Source of the DNA: Parasponia andersonii | Taxonomy: Eukaryota; Streptophyta; Magnoliopsida; Rosales; Cannabaceae | Length of the DNA: 64,000 bases | Assembly (NCBI GenBank): GCA_002914805.1 | Contig: JXTB01000031.1 | Location: 1,347,573-1,411,572 of the forward strand | Reading direction: 5' to 3' | Shown: piece after piece, positions 11,974-23,312 of the stretch | Numbering within the stretch: the stretch's first letter is position 1 | Layout: each line of letters starts with the position of its first letter | Notes under the pieces: model-generated | What the model saw: the letters and a program-made list of their open reading frames with translations, nothing else | Told to the model about the DNA's origin: nothing | Databases searched by the model: none | Translations under genes and position numbers: made by a program

Positions 11974-14900
11974 GGAGTGTAGGTTATGTGTGATATTGAC
12001 AAGGAAGGGTTTTTGCTAATCCAAGGATGAGATCGAGATCGGAGACCTCACTCGGAAATTGGAATATAATACCACACGTCCACTCCACTCCACACGTGTT
12101 GTACACTTACTTCTACTAGAAATGATACGAGTGTGGGAGTCAGGAGTTGTATCGGTACAGACTACAAGAGTACAGAGAGTCAGAGACTAGTTTACGGCAT
12201 TAATGGGCCGAACTGATTGGGCCTGGTTATTAAAACGATATGTTGGGCTATTTCTTTACAACTGGCCTAAACATATAAGGTTTCTATCACATTCTATAAA
12301 AAAGAGGAAAGAATTACAAAAATACGGTGGATTAAGTTTTTTTTTTCTAAATTCTCATATCGCCTTTTCAGAAAATATCACTTTTAAAAATATTTTTAGG
12401 AAAATATTTTTATTAAATGGTTATTAGCTACTAGTATCTGAAAACTAGTTATCAGTTACAATTACTAGTTATATATCAATTATAAATATTTTTATTACTA
12501 GTTATCAGTATTCAAAAATTGGTTACTGGTTACTAATTATTATTTTAGAAAATAATTTAATTTTTTTAAAGTGGTATTTTTCTAAAACATACTGTACACT
12601 GAGCTAGTCATATATTTCCAATTATTTTCTAAAAATGAAGTAAATGACCTAATTTTCACAAACATATACCCACGTAAGCCATCTAATTTGATGCTGATGG
12701 CCTAGTTGAGAGACCAATACCAATTAGAGTTTCTTACAAAAATTCACGCCCAATGTCCAAATAATTAAAAATGTTTTCAAAAAGCCCTAAATGACCCTTT
12801 TTTTTCATCATAGTTTGAAAAGTGACCGTTTTTCAAACATCCTTAAAAAATGGCCGAATTTCGAAAATTATTTAAAAAGTAATCATTTTTCATGTTTAGT
12901 ATATCAACATATATTCATTTATTTTTTGAAAACTTATTTATTCTTTAAAAAATTGATTTACTTTATGAAAGGTATATAAACTAAAAAGCCGTCATTTATC
13001 AAAATAAAATTATAAAATGACTATTTCTTAAATAGGTATGCAAAACGGCCATTTTTAAAATTGATTTGAAAAAAGTTTATTTCTTATACATACTCATTCA
13101 TTTTTTCAAAAAATTCTTAATCAACTTAGAAAATTGCCACCTTTAGAATTTTTTTACATAAAAACCATTTTTCAAAAATATCTAGAAATATAACACTTTT
13201 TTTCCTCCAAAATTGATATTTTTCTGGGCACTCAAGGTAAACTAGTATGATCAACCAGTTGCCTCAAATATCTCATCAACAAGAAAAAAAAAATGATATT
13301 TTATAAATACTTCTAAAAGTAGTATTTTTCTAAATCAATTTGAAAATTTTCTTTTTAAAAAAATACCATATAAAATCTAATTTTCTCTACCAATTGTCAT
13401 ACAGAATGGGTTTTCCTTTTTTTTTTTTATACTTTGTTATAATAATAAATGTCCATTTTTTTCCTTTTTATAACTAAATGGCAAGTATATTTATTTATAC
13501 ACTTTGTATATTCATATATATATATATATATCAACTCTAGTTCCTAGGTATATAAGTTTTTATAGAAGGTAAATCATATTTTTACAAGTGGTGTATTCAA
13601 CGATATCTCCCCTATTTTGCTACAGTACTTAAAAAATGGACATTTCAAACCCATAAATTAGCCATTTTGCTATGAGCCCCGTTATTATAACTAATTAATC
13701 ATATATAACACTTTTTTTCCTTTACCTTCAACCACATATCTTCTTTTGAAAAATGTGTGGTATCCAAAAATAAAGAAGAACTTTAGCTGCTGGAAGTTAC
13801 TTGTTAACTTTCATTAATGTAACTAAAAAAGTGGTATTCGGCTACTTAATACACTTTGTTTAGAATTGAGTATTTATAATAAATTGTCATTTTTTATATT
13901 TTATTTTAGTAAATGTGCCCCGTTTTATATTTAAAAAATAGTCAATTATGTTAATTTTACACTAAGTATATTAGACATCAATAGATCGGTTTTTATACGA
14001 ATTATATATGTTTTAATATTGAGTATATCAGTAAATCAGTTTTATACTAATGTGTCATTTTTTACACTAATTATATATATAAGATATTTTTATATAAACT
14101 CAGAAACAATGAAATTGTCTAGCTCAGTATGTGGAGTGGGGTAACAATTGGGTATTAGGTGGGAGTTCTATTCCTCCTGGGGTGTATAATAACGGAGCCA
14201 GGAAATTTTTTTAGGGGGCATATTCTAAATTTTGGTGGGTCATATTAGGAGTATTATTGAATTTTTTTATAAAAATAGGACAAAAATTATAATTGTAAAA
14301 ATTTAGGGGGGACAAATAAAAGATAAAAGTGAAATTTTTAGATAAAATTGGGGTGAAAAATATAATTTTTAAAAAAATGAGGGGCACTTCCCCCCTCTCC
14401 GAGTTTGTAGTTAGTTAAGCCCACTTCAAAAAAAAAAAATTAAAAAAAAAAAAAAGAAATTTTGTTCCAATATAGTGCAAATAATGGTCATTTCCCAAAG
14501 AGCCCCGTTAGGAATCTCTCTTATATTTATTTTTTAAATAAAAGTTTATATGAACCACTTATAAGGACAAGATAGTTTCCAAATGTTGACTTTTTTTTTC
14601 CAAATAATTGTTTAATGAGATAGTTTCCAAATGTTGACTTATAAAAAAATAGTTGTTTAATTGTTTACCTTTCTTCTGCACTTAAAATATAACACTAGTT
14701 TTCTTTATGGTTTTAAATTAAGGATATAAAAAATATTCACTTGAATTTTGTTTTTATTTTTTGTAATTTGAAGTAACTGATTTGAGGCAAAATAAAGTCC
14801 ATTAAAAGTTAGACCACATAATTTTCCAATATGGGTTATGGTTACAAATTAAAGGCCAAGTTTTTGATGGCTCTCAGTCTCACATTAACTTCTAATGAGG

Positions 14901-15578
14901 AACACCGGGCTCCCCAGCCTTCCCAAAAGGAGATAAACAATTTTCTACAAGTTGTACAACAAATTTTCTTCTTTTTTCCAACTATGCACCTGAATTTTTT
15001 CACGATATCATTAAAACCCCGTGCTTTACTTCACACCAAAGCCCATTTTCTTCAATAATATATAGAGGTGGGGCCTACGGATTGGGCTAGTTTCACGCTT
15101 GTGTTTAGTCACAAGACTTACAAGTTGACATGATGGCTATGAATATGATTTCGTAAATCCATGCAACTCTAACTGTGTAGAGAAATGGTTGCGCCTGCGT
15201 TGAGTTCATGGAAGCTTCATAAACGGGTTATCAAAGAAAAAATGGCCCAAAGTTCTTAATGTCCTCATGTCTCTTTCCAGACTCTCAACTAACTTGTAGG
15301 TTTCCTTTCATTTTCATGGCTATGTAATTCCTTTTGGATAGAATATATGCATAAAGTACCAGACACAATTTTAATTACTTTGATCCTTAAGTAGTATTTT
15401 GTTAATTAAACTTTATTCGATGTTAAGAATTATTATTTCTAGTTCATACATATTTCCCGATCTGACTACTTATTTCTCCCCTTGTATTATATAGTACGAG
15501 AGTCCCAAATTGTATATTTTATGGATATGTTTATCCGTATATAGGTTCATATGCGACCATATTGATTTGTTTCATCTA
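11974..15578. other. AT-rich intergenic region
   Basis: No supported gene is present; all open frames are short and low-complexity. From 12420 to 12545 a loose motif around ACTAGTTATCAGT is reiterated. From 12780 to 13910 phrases such as GGCCATTTTT and AAAATGGAC recur in degenerate form between A and T runs, suggesting a decayed repeat. A tRNA-like SINE head lies at 14119-14175. From 14200 to 14400 there is sequence rich in AGGGGG and long A/T runs resembling dispersed plant repeats. Confidence 0.4.
14119..14175 (+). repeat. Possible tRNA-derived SINE head
   Basis: TAGCTCAGTATGTGG fits an RNA polymerase III A box. GTTCTATTCC, about 30 bases later, matches 8 of 10 positions of the B-box consensus GTTCGAATCC. 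The sequence does not fold as a whole tRNA. The 3' end of any SINE is not defined, though A/T-rich sequence follows. Confidence 0.3.
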
Positions 15579-15583
15579 CCTAT

Positions 15584-16548
15584 TGTTGGAGCGGTTTTCA
15601 CACCAGTCGTCCACGTGTCATGAACTGCTGATGCTGGATTCTCCAACTGTTCACGTGCCCTTGCTACTTCACAAATCCCTGAACTCCAAGCAGGATCGGA
15701 GAGGCGGGGGTGGCCACCTGCAAAGACTCTCCGATGCTTAAGTCAGTGGTTTTTCTTTGCGTTTTTGGTAGCAAGGAGAAAAGTGTATCAAATCAATTCA
15801 TAAACTTATCTCTTTTTCGTATTTTCTTCTTTTTTCTTCTGCTCTCAGATTGTCTTTTTTTTGTAAGTGCTTTTTTTTGTACTCTAGAAAGCATTCTCTC
15901 CTCTTTGAATGCGCAGCTTTCATATATGTAGTCCTCTGATCATCAACAGTGTTCTTCTCCATCTTTTGAAAAGTAAAAATAATATATTATTTAGTACCTT
16001 TCACTCCCGGATCTTAAAACCATCATGGACCGAGATTTCTGTGACCTCTTCTGTGCTACTGCGGCCTGATTTCCGCCGCCTCCTATCGTTTCAATCCGTC
16101 AGGGGCGAGATTTGGGCACATCGCCGTTCTGTCAGGACGGCTTGTCCCTGCGCGCGCACCTACCCAGAAACGCATTAAATGCCCTGTCGGGGTCCGAAGC
16201 CGTGGGGCTGTCTTCCATTGCATCCAGTCTGAAGACCCTTGGGGCTTCTGTTCCCTATGCCAGTTGAGGCGAGGGTCGCTGCCCCCCAGATAGCAGACCC
16301 TCGGGGTCTGATGATCCTTGGGGCTTCTGATCCCAACGACAGTTGAGGCGAGGGTCGACGTTCCCAGACAGCAGACCCTTGGGGCTTCGGACCGCCAGCT
16401 GTCATGGACTTGAGGTCTGACCGGTTGAGCCGTTTGGGATCAGTGATGGATTCTGCCTTAAATTCGGAAGACCCACATGCCGATGCCGGGATCACGTGCG
16501 ATCCGCGTGACCCTTCTCACGGTTCGAGGCTCGGGAATGGGCCCCACA
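15584..16548. repeat. Left LTR of collapsed gypsy element
   Basis: This 965-bp LTR starts TGTTGGAGCGG and ends GGGCCCCACA. It is preceded by CCTAT (15579-15583). It is the same family as the LTRs at 32,824-33,651 and 46,239-47,071 but longer, with extra GC-rich sequence at 16,180-16,420. Immediately inside is a polypurine tract read on minus (GGGAAATGGGGGCAGT), showing that this is the 3' LTR of an element whose gag-pol would be on minus. Confidence 0.85.
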
Positions 16549-16878
16549 ACTGCCCCCATTTCCCTAATTGATAGATTCATATCTGTCAAGTGGGGAAACT
16601 GTCTTCTTGCTCCTCCAATCCGCGGGGCGCACGTGGCTTCCGCCCTTTCCCGATGCGGCGATGCGTCATCTTCCTCGTTTGTGAAATCCGTTCGAAATTT
16701 AAAATTCCTGACTGTTTGGTTTCCAGAAAACTTTCCAACTCCCCTTCTTTAAAAACCGCTACTGCGCTTATTGTGCTATCTTACCACGAATTCCTAACCA
16801 CTCTGATTTCTCAACATCTCGAAATTTCGGCTTCCCTTCCTCCAAAAACTTTTATCTACTCAGTTGTCTTTGGAACGA

Positions 16879-17009
16879 TGGCTTCGAATCAGAACCAGGA
16901 ACTGCAATCTATTAAGGATTCAGAATTGGATTCATTGAGGGGGCAGCTCTGCTTCCCCGGAGGCGTGACGCTCCAAAGGGTTAAAGGCCCTGCAGACTGG
17001 TACCTTCGG
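16879..17009 (+). pseudogene. 5' fragment of the plus-strand antisense gene
   Basis: An ATG at 16879 opens a frame beginning MASNQNQELQ and running through FPGGVTLQRVKGPADWYLR until the N at 17010. It is clearly homologous to the start of the antisense gene at 34,012 (MVSNQNQ, then VTLQRVEGPADWYLR). A TTTAAAAAC box at about 16752 replaces the TATAAAAAC of the other copy. The rest of the gene is missing because of the assembly gap, so its coding status cannot be judged. Confidence 0.7.
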
Positions 17010-17010
17010 N

Positions 17011-17134
17011 TTGAGCCGTTTGGGATCAGTGATGGATTCTGCCTTAAATTCGGAAGACCCACATGCCGATGTCGGGATCACGTGCGATCCGCGTGACCCT
17101 TCTCACGGTTCGAGGCTCGGGAATGGGCCCCACA
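17011..17134. repeat. Terminal fragment of right LTR after the N
   Basis: These 124 bp match 16,425-16,548 almost exactly and end GGGCCCCACA, followed by CCTAT (17135-17139). That is the same target-site duplication seen before 15,584. The fragment is therefore the far end of the element's other LTR, joined to internal sequence by a single N. Confidence 0.85.
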
Positions 17135-17342
17135 CCTATGATGCCTGTTAATTGTAAGGCTATGAGTTACATAGGTCTTTATTTTGTGAATCACATAATG
17201 ACTTCCAGTAATTAAATGGATTGACAAAATTAATGCATAACTTTGATCCCAATACATTTCTCCTCTTGGTCCAAACAAAATAATAGTAATAATACTAAGT
17301 CCCTCAATAATAATAATAACAATAAAGTATAATATTAGAAAA

Positions 17343-18475
17343 GGTTAATATCACTTGGGATTCCCAAACTTTTCTCGACATATCACTTAGGTTTTCATAT
17401 AATTTTTATAGTACTTATCTCCAAATTATTATTTTTTTGTCACACGTAATCTATGGTCTTTATTTTGTCCAAAACAACCGTCACACACCTAGGAAAGTAC
17501 AACAGCCAAATTAAATTGTCTTTCCTTCCTCTTCTTTAGAATTCATGGCCATACTTTTTTGCACTGATGATATTAGGAGTAAGGCAAGAGTGAGACATTC
17601 TTGTGTCTGCACTGAGCTTGGATCTCTCTACATCACTGTCTACTTTTTTTGGTTCAAAGTCTATGCCACCAACTAATGACCTTCGAAATCACCAAGATTT
17701 GGGTTTGTTCCAATTTTTCTTTTCCGTTTTTCTTATAATATTGATTCTCATTTAATCTCTCTCATTTATCCGCACAAAAAAATTAAAGATAAAAGCAAAA
17801 CATCTGTTGAGAGGTGAGTTAGATCTAATCAATAGACTATAATATGTCCCTCTTCAATTCCACAGGTCCTTTTGTGGGAGTTTGAACTAATTTTATGATA
17901 TTTTTATTTTTTTGTTATTACAATTTGAATAACAATCTTAAAATCTGATAAGTAAAGTTGACAACTTAATTAATATTATATTTATTATTTTGCGACGAGA
18001 GGAAGTATGGATTCTTGGTCACTCTTCTACTTAGATGAACAACAAATATAATGGTGGCCCGTTACTTGCAACTTAATTTTGTTTTTCTATACTGTTTACT
18101 TGTCTTTTTTTGTTGTTAAAATGGTTAGCTCAAGAATAAGAAGCCTCAAAATTTAAAACAATGAATAAAACTCATAAAGTTCTTAGTATCGCTATACTTA
18201 TTAAGGCATTGGTTTTCGTTGGGTTTTATAAATGTTAATGGGTTTTAATAGCTTGTGTTGTCATTTTGTGGTCTTTATTCGAAAATTTTGGATTCAAATG
18301 GATTTAGCTTTTGTGCTTTCCTATGTGTTTTGACGGTTGTTTTGGACAAAATATGCACTAAGGACTAATATGAGATTGAAAATAATAGTTTGGGGATTTA
18401 AATACTAAAAAAAAAGTTTGGGAACCTAAGTGATATGTTGGGAAAAGTACAGGGACCTCGGATAAAATTAACCCT
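17343..18475. mobile_element. Nonautonomous MULE-like TIR element
   Basis: About 140 bp at the left end (17343-17480, with ACATATCACTTAGGTT and TTTTGTCCAAAACAACCG) recurs in inverted orientation at the right end (about 18335-18475). The flanks are ATTAGAAAA (17334-17342) and ATTAAAAAA (18476-18484), a 9-bp target duplication with one mismatch. Long terminal inverted repeats plus a 9-bp TSD are the mark of Mutator-like elements. The 0.85-kb centre has no coding sequence. Confidence 0.65.
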
Positions 18476-18486
18476 ATTAAAAAACA

Positions 18487-18905
18487 CACATGACTTTTAG
18501 CCTTTTATTAAAAAAATCTAATATTTTTTTACTAATATTAAATAAAACCTTCTATTTGTGTTTTTCTATCCAATTATTTCATTGGATTCACATATATAGT
18601 CAAAATTGGAATTGAAAGTAAAAATGAATATTTTGAACTTTTAAAATCATATAATATAATTCAAAAAAAGAATATTTGTGTGTTTGAAAACTATTACTAT
18701 TGGATTCATAAGAGATTATAATTTAATTTTTTGGTATAGATGGTTGCCTTTAGGCTTTTTATATAGATACCAATAGATAATTTTAAAAAATAAAGTCAAT
18801 TTTGCAATAATTTTAAACTCTAATTTTAATTGTATATATGAATATTGTGAGATTTTATAGAAAAACACAAATAAAAAATTTTATTGGCTAAAAGACAAAA
18901 AGTGC
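18487..18905. mobile_element. MITE-like inverted-repeat element
   Basis: ACTTTTAGCC near the left end pairs with GGCTAAAAG near the right end. Next to each, TTTGTGTTTTTCTAT and its inverse ATAGAAAAACACAAA also pair. The arms differ by internal gaps, and no clear TSD was found, so the superfamily is not assigned. Confidence 0.4.
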
Positions 18906-18989
18906 TGCTTTTTTTTTTTAATATTATAATAATAATAGTAACATAGGTTAGTTTGAGCTAATATTTTAGAAGTTATTCATTTTATGCCA

Positions 18990-19091
18990 AGTGTTTTTTT
19001 AGCTTTGAGGTTCAAATGTTGACTTTTAATCCGATCGTTAACTTTTGAAATAATTGTCATATTTATGATGTATTTTTGAAATGATGAAATT

Positions 19092-19125
<34 letters not shown>

Positions 19126-20195
19126 ATAATGTGTTTAGTGATCAACATGAAAAACAAAATCAGACGGCTCCGATTTTACCTTGTTTTACATGCCACAGAT
19201 CAAGTTTTGACTCGACACCGAATTGGATAAATTATATATCTAACTTAATTAATTTAGATGTTAGGAGTCCAGTGGTGAGGTTCGTTCATTGAATTAAGAC
19301 TCCGTTAGAAAAATGACATTTCAAAACAAGTAATCAGAGGTCTGAAAATAATCCTTAATACTCTAAACGACCGCCAAATGATGCCGAATGTACTTCTTGG
19401 AGTTGTATCACTACACTGTTGAGGTAGGGGATTCAATTACCTAATTTTAATACTTATTTACATAAAGACTTAATCATGTGATATTTTATAAGAAATGTGG
19501 ACTGTATGGTTTGAAATGATTATATGAACTGTCTGGTGGATATGAATTGAGTATAGACTGTTGTGGTATATTGGCAAATGCTTTTCATTCAAGCTTAAAT
19601 GGGGGATTGTTCAAATTGCAGTTTTTATCCTCCTCATTCAGGCATAATTTGGTTGAAGTAAAATTCCTGTCAGATGAATGATTATTGATTTGTGTCATTG
19701 ACCTCCTTGTGTTATGGTTGGTATTCAAATCTTATTCTTAAGTTAACTATTTAGTCAGATTCCATGTATTTTGTTAAGTAAGTGTATAAGGATATTTTTT
19801 ACTATTATTTAAGGACTGGATATATAATGAGATACTATGGTTTTTAAAGAGCATGTTTTCAAAAGTATAAGTACTTGGGATTTTGGTCAATTTCTCGTAA
19901 AACTAGTTTAAATATACAAGTTTAAGAAATTTACGAAATTCACATTAATAAAGATAAGTGTTTTACCAACTCAAATTATTTTAATTAAAATAATCAAAAA
20001 TTTTCTAAAACTCTAAGGGTATGTTTCCCTGTTAGACAAGAGTATTCTTTGATATAAAAATGACAATGTTTTGAAAATAATATGAAAAGTCCAAGTATTT
20101 TATTTGTTTCGAAAATTTGCTAATTTACTGTTTATTCATGTTTACATTTAAAGTTACTAAAATTTATGGTTTTGGATTTCTGGTTGGATGACTTA
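18990..20195. repeat. Degenerate LTR related to the 57.3-60.0 kb solo LTR
   Basis: Matching landmarks occur in the same order as in 57,301-59,978. They are a GTTTTACATGCCACAG-like block (19,180), TCAGTGGTGA-like sequence (19,270), TTGAGGTAGGGGATTCAA (about 19,419, against TTGAGGTAGGGGACTCAA at 58,560) and a terminal block near 20,165-20,193. It is shorter and more diverged, and carries a (TA)n run at 19,093-19,134. No TSD was found. Confidence 0.5.
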
Positions 20196-22199
20196 TTTTA
20201 TAATCTAAATTTGGAAAAAATACAAAGAAATGATTTCTATAGCCAAAATTTTCACTTTCTAAAGGTCCATTTCAAAAGTTGATACCTATTAGATGCGGAG
20301 AAGTTGGTCTTTTATTTAAAAACATAAGATATAGTTGTATACATGCCATTAAATATATATGGTACATAGATGCATATATTTATTTTAAAAGTTGGTCGGC
20401 AGTTCTGTGTTGGAAAGGTGATTTTACTTTTGACAATTAACAATTTTAGAATTAACAGGAAAAGAAAAACCAGAAAAAGGAATATTTTACATGAAGGAAA
20501 AAAGTAAAAGGTCTTCGAAAAAGGATACATAACGTGTTCCCCACTTTTAATCGTGCTAGTAATGCATTTAAATCAAATTAAATATAAATCAATGGAAAGT
20601 CGGATTAGTAAAAAAAACAAAAGAAAAAAAATTGAGTGACCCGTAATGGCTATTTCTTCATGAACTCTTTTTTTTTTTTAAGAAAAAAACTTTTGCTGTT
20701 CCTCAATGTAGAAAAGTGCATGCTATTTTAATTTACGCCACAAAAAAAAAAAAAGAAGAAGAGAAACTTGGCGTTGGGATTGCACTAAAGTCATTACCAT
20801 TTAATTGCGTTATAGAGAAGAATCATGCACCTTTTAACGTATATATGGATTACCATGCTTTCATTTATCCTTAATATATATATATATATATTTGTATATT
20901 TTTCGATTATTATCTTGTGCATTATAAAATTCACTCAGAAAATTTAGCTGAAATTGCCGATCCAAGCTCATCCTTGTTTGGTAAATTATCAGTACTAATT
21001 AATATTCCTAATTAATCTGTGATTCACGAAATATATATATACACAGTTGCTTAGTATATATTTTTATTTTTTTTATTTATTAAATCATCGTTACGACGAG
21101 AATAATCTAATAATTATAATAAAATACATAAAAATATATATTATTAATATTATTTTTTTATACATGATAAATTTTTATTAGTTAAATTAATAGCTATACA
21201 TAAATAAAAAAATATTTAGTATCTTATATATATATAATATATATTATATATATATATATATATATTTTTCATTAAAAACCTTGTCTCCCTCCCTTCAAAA
21301 GAAAAAAAAAAAAAGACCTTGTCTCCTTTATTTGCAATTATTCCCCTTATATAGGATCCAAGCACAGACTAATAATTTCATGCAGTCTTTTTTTTTTTTT
21401 TCCAAATTTTACGATGAATTTTTTTCTTATCTGTTCATTTTTAGCAGAACAATATCTAAATTTTTTTTTTAATTTTTTTGGGACAGGCACCTTTTGAACA
21501 AATTACTTTTATTATAGCTAGTAGAAATGATGACTACAAAAGGACCGAACATTAAATGGATTCCTATCACATATTTTGAAAGTGTCATGCACGGTCAAAC
21601 CCAAATCCAAAGTCATTATTGTTTATTTCTAACTTGTAATGGAATCATACCATTCATTCATTTTATTTTAGGGTGGAAAAGTGCAATGAAATAGAGCAAA
21701 TAAAGCCTCTGCACATGCCTAAACTAAGATATATGAACTGTAGGTTTTCTTTTACCCACATTTATCTGTGCTGTAACGTTCAATTTGGATAATGTAGCTA
21801 GTAAGGGGCCTCATATTTTTAGATAATCAGATTCTGATATTGTAATTTAGAAATGTACAATTGATAGGTTTTGTTTTCATCAACTGTGTGACAACCCGTG
21901 TTTTATAATAATTTTGTCATGCATCATCCATAATAAAATATCTTATAGATAAGACATTTCACCTCATAATGGAATCTCCAATAATTCCAAACTTAAATTT
22001 GTTTATTTTGGTTTTTGGGGTCTTAAAATTCTTTTAGCGGCCTCGGTGGAAAATGGGTTGGGATCCATTTCATAAACCGACCCCGACCCGATTAGACCGA
22101 CCGACCGACGCTCCAAACTGCCGGTGCAACTAACGTCAGTAGTACCTTTCTTTTTCTCACTTTCACTTGTTTCTAGTAATATTTGGCCATTTGCTCTGT
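20196..22199. other. AT-rich intergenic region with TA microsatellites
   Basis: No gene is supported. (TA)n tracts lie at about 20,873-20,891 and 21,219-21,266, with long A or T runs elsewhere. A GACC repeat lies at about 22,098-22,109. The right end leads into the VAP gene promoter. Confidence 0.5.
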
Positions 22200-22338
22200 T
22201 TCAGACCACCAACGTAGTTTTCTCTCTCTCTCTCTCTCTTCTCTTTTTTCTCTCTCTAGAATCCTAGGGTTTTGTCCTTTGCTTCCAACTTCCCTTACTA
22301 CCTAAGCTTATTTGCCTTATTATATAATACACACACAC

Positions 22339-22387
<49 letters not shown>

Positions 22388-22723
22388 TTATGCTCGTTCA
22401 GAAAAGCGGAATTTTCACGCATCAGTTTGATTCTTTTTGAAGTCTCTCTTCTGAATCGACCAACTTCTTAGTCTCTCTCTCTCTGATAAAATCGCCGAAG
22501 AAGAGGGTTCGGGAGGGACGGCATCGTTTCACAGATTACTGTCTTTTGACCCATTCCTTCTACACTCTTTGCTCTGGCCATAAAACGAGTCGAGAAGCCG
22601 ACTCAGAGTTTGGTCTTCTCTTCTGTGTTGATTGAGTTCAGTCCTGGATTTGAATCGCTATTCCGTTTCGGGACTCGTTTTGACTCACTGGCCCAGTCCA
22701 GACCGAGTTTGGATTTGATTCCA
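22200..22723 (+). promoter_or_regulatory. VAP gene promoter and 5' UTR exon
   Basis: CT repeats (22217-22239), a CA/TA microsatellite (22,330-22,385) and CT-rich leader sequence precede a likely noncoding first exon. That exon ends at 22723 before a GTGAGT donor. The intron's likely acceptor is the AG at 23231-23232, 80 bp before the start codon. The transcription start itself is not determined. Confidence 0.4.
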
Positions 22724-23312
22724 GTGAGTATATTTTTTGTTTTTTGAAAATCCAGTGAGTATATCTATGCCCCCCCAGATCGTCAAAACACTAAATTTGA
22801 GAAGCTGGGGTTAGGAATCGAAAGTTCTTGGTTTATGTGTGTTTGGTTCGTGAGAAAATTTGGGTAAATGAAAGGGAGAAAGAAGAAAAGAAAAGGGGAA
22901 TTGATCCTCTGAATCTCTAATTATCTGTGATTTTTGTCTTGGGATCCTGTGCACGATGCCTTTTCCTTTCATTTTGATTTTGCCTTTTTTATCACTTGGG
23001 GTTCTTTTTTTAATTTCCTCTATGGGTCCCTTTGCGATTAATAATTTCATATATTATGTACATTTAATGTCTTCTGATCTCTAGGACTTTCTCAGCAACC
23101 AAAAGGGTTGGCATAATTTTATTTTATTTTCGATTAAAAAATGCGCGCGCGTGAACGCACGTATATGTTATGTATTTTAATTTTATGGAGGATTTTTTTT
23201 TGGGTACTTTAAATATTTATTTTGGAATGCAGGCTAAAGGTGAATTTGGGTACCAGTGGCTGCTAAGATAGGACCAGTTTTGAACTCGAAAGTTTTCAGA
23301 AAAGGGGGAGAA

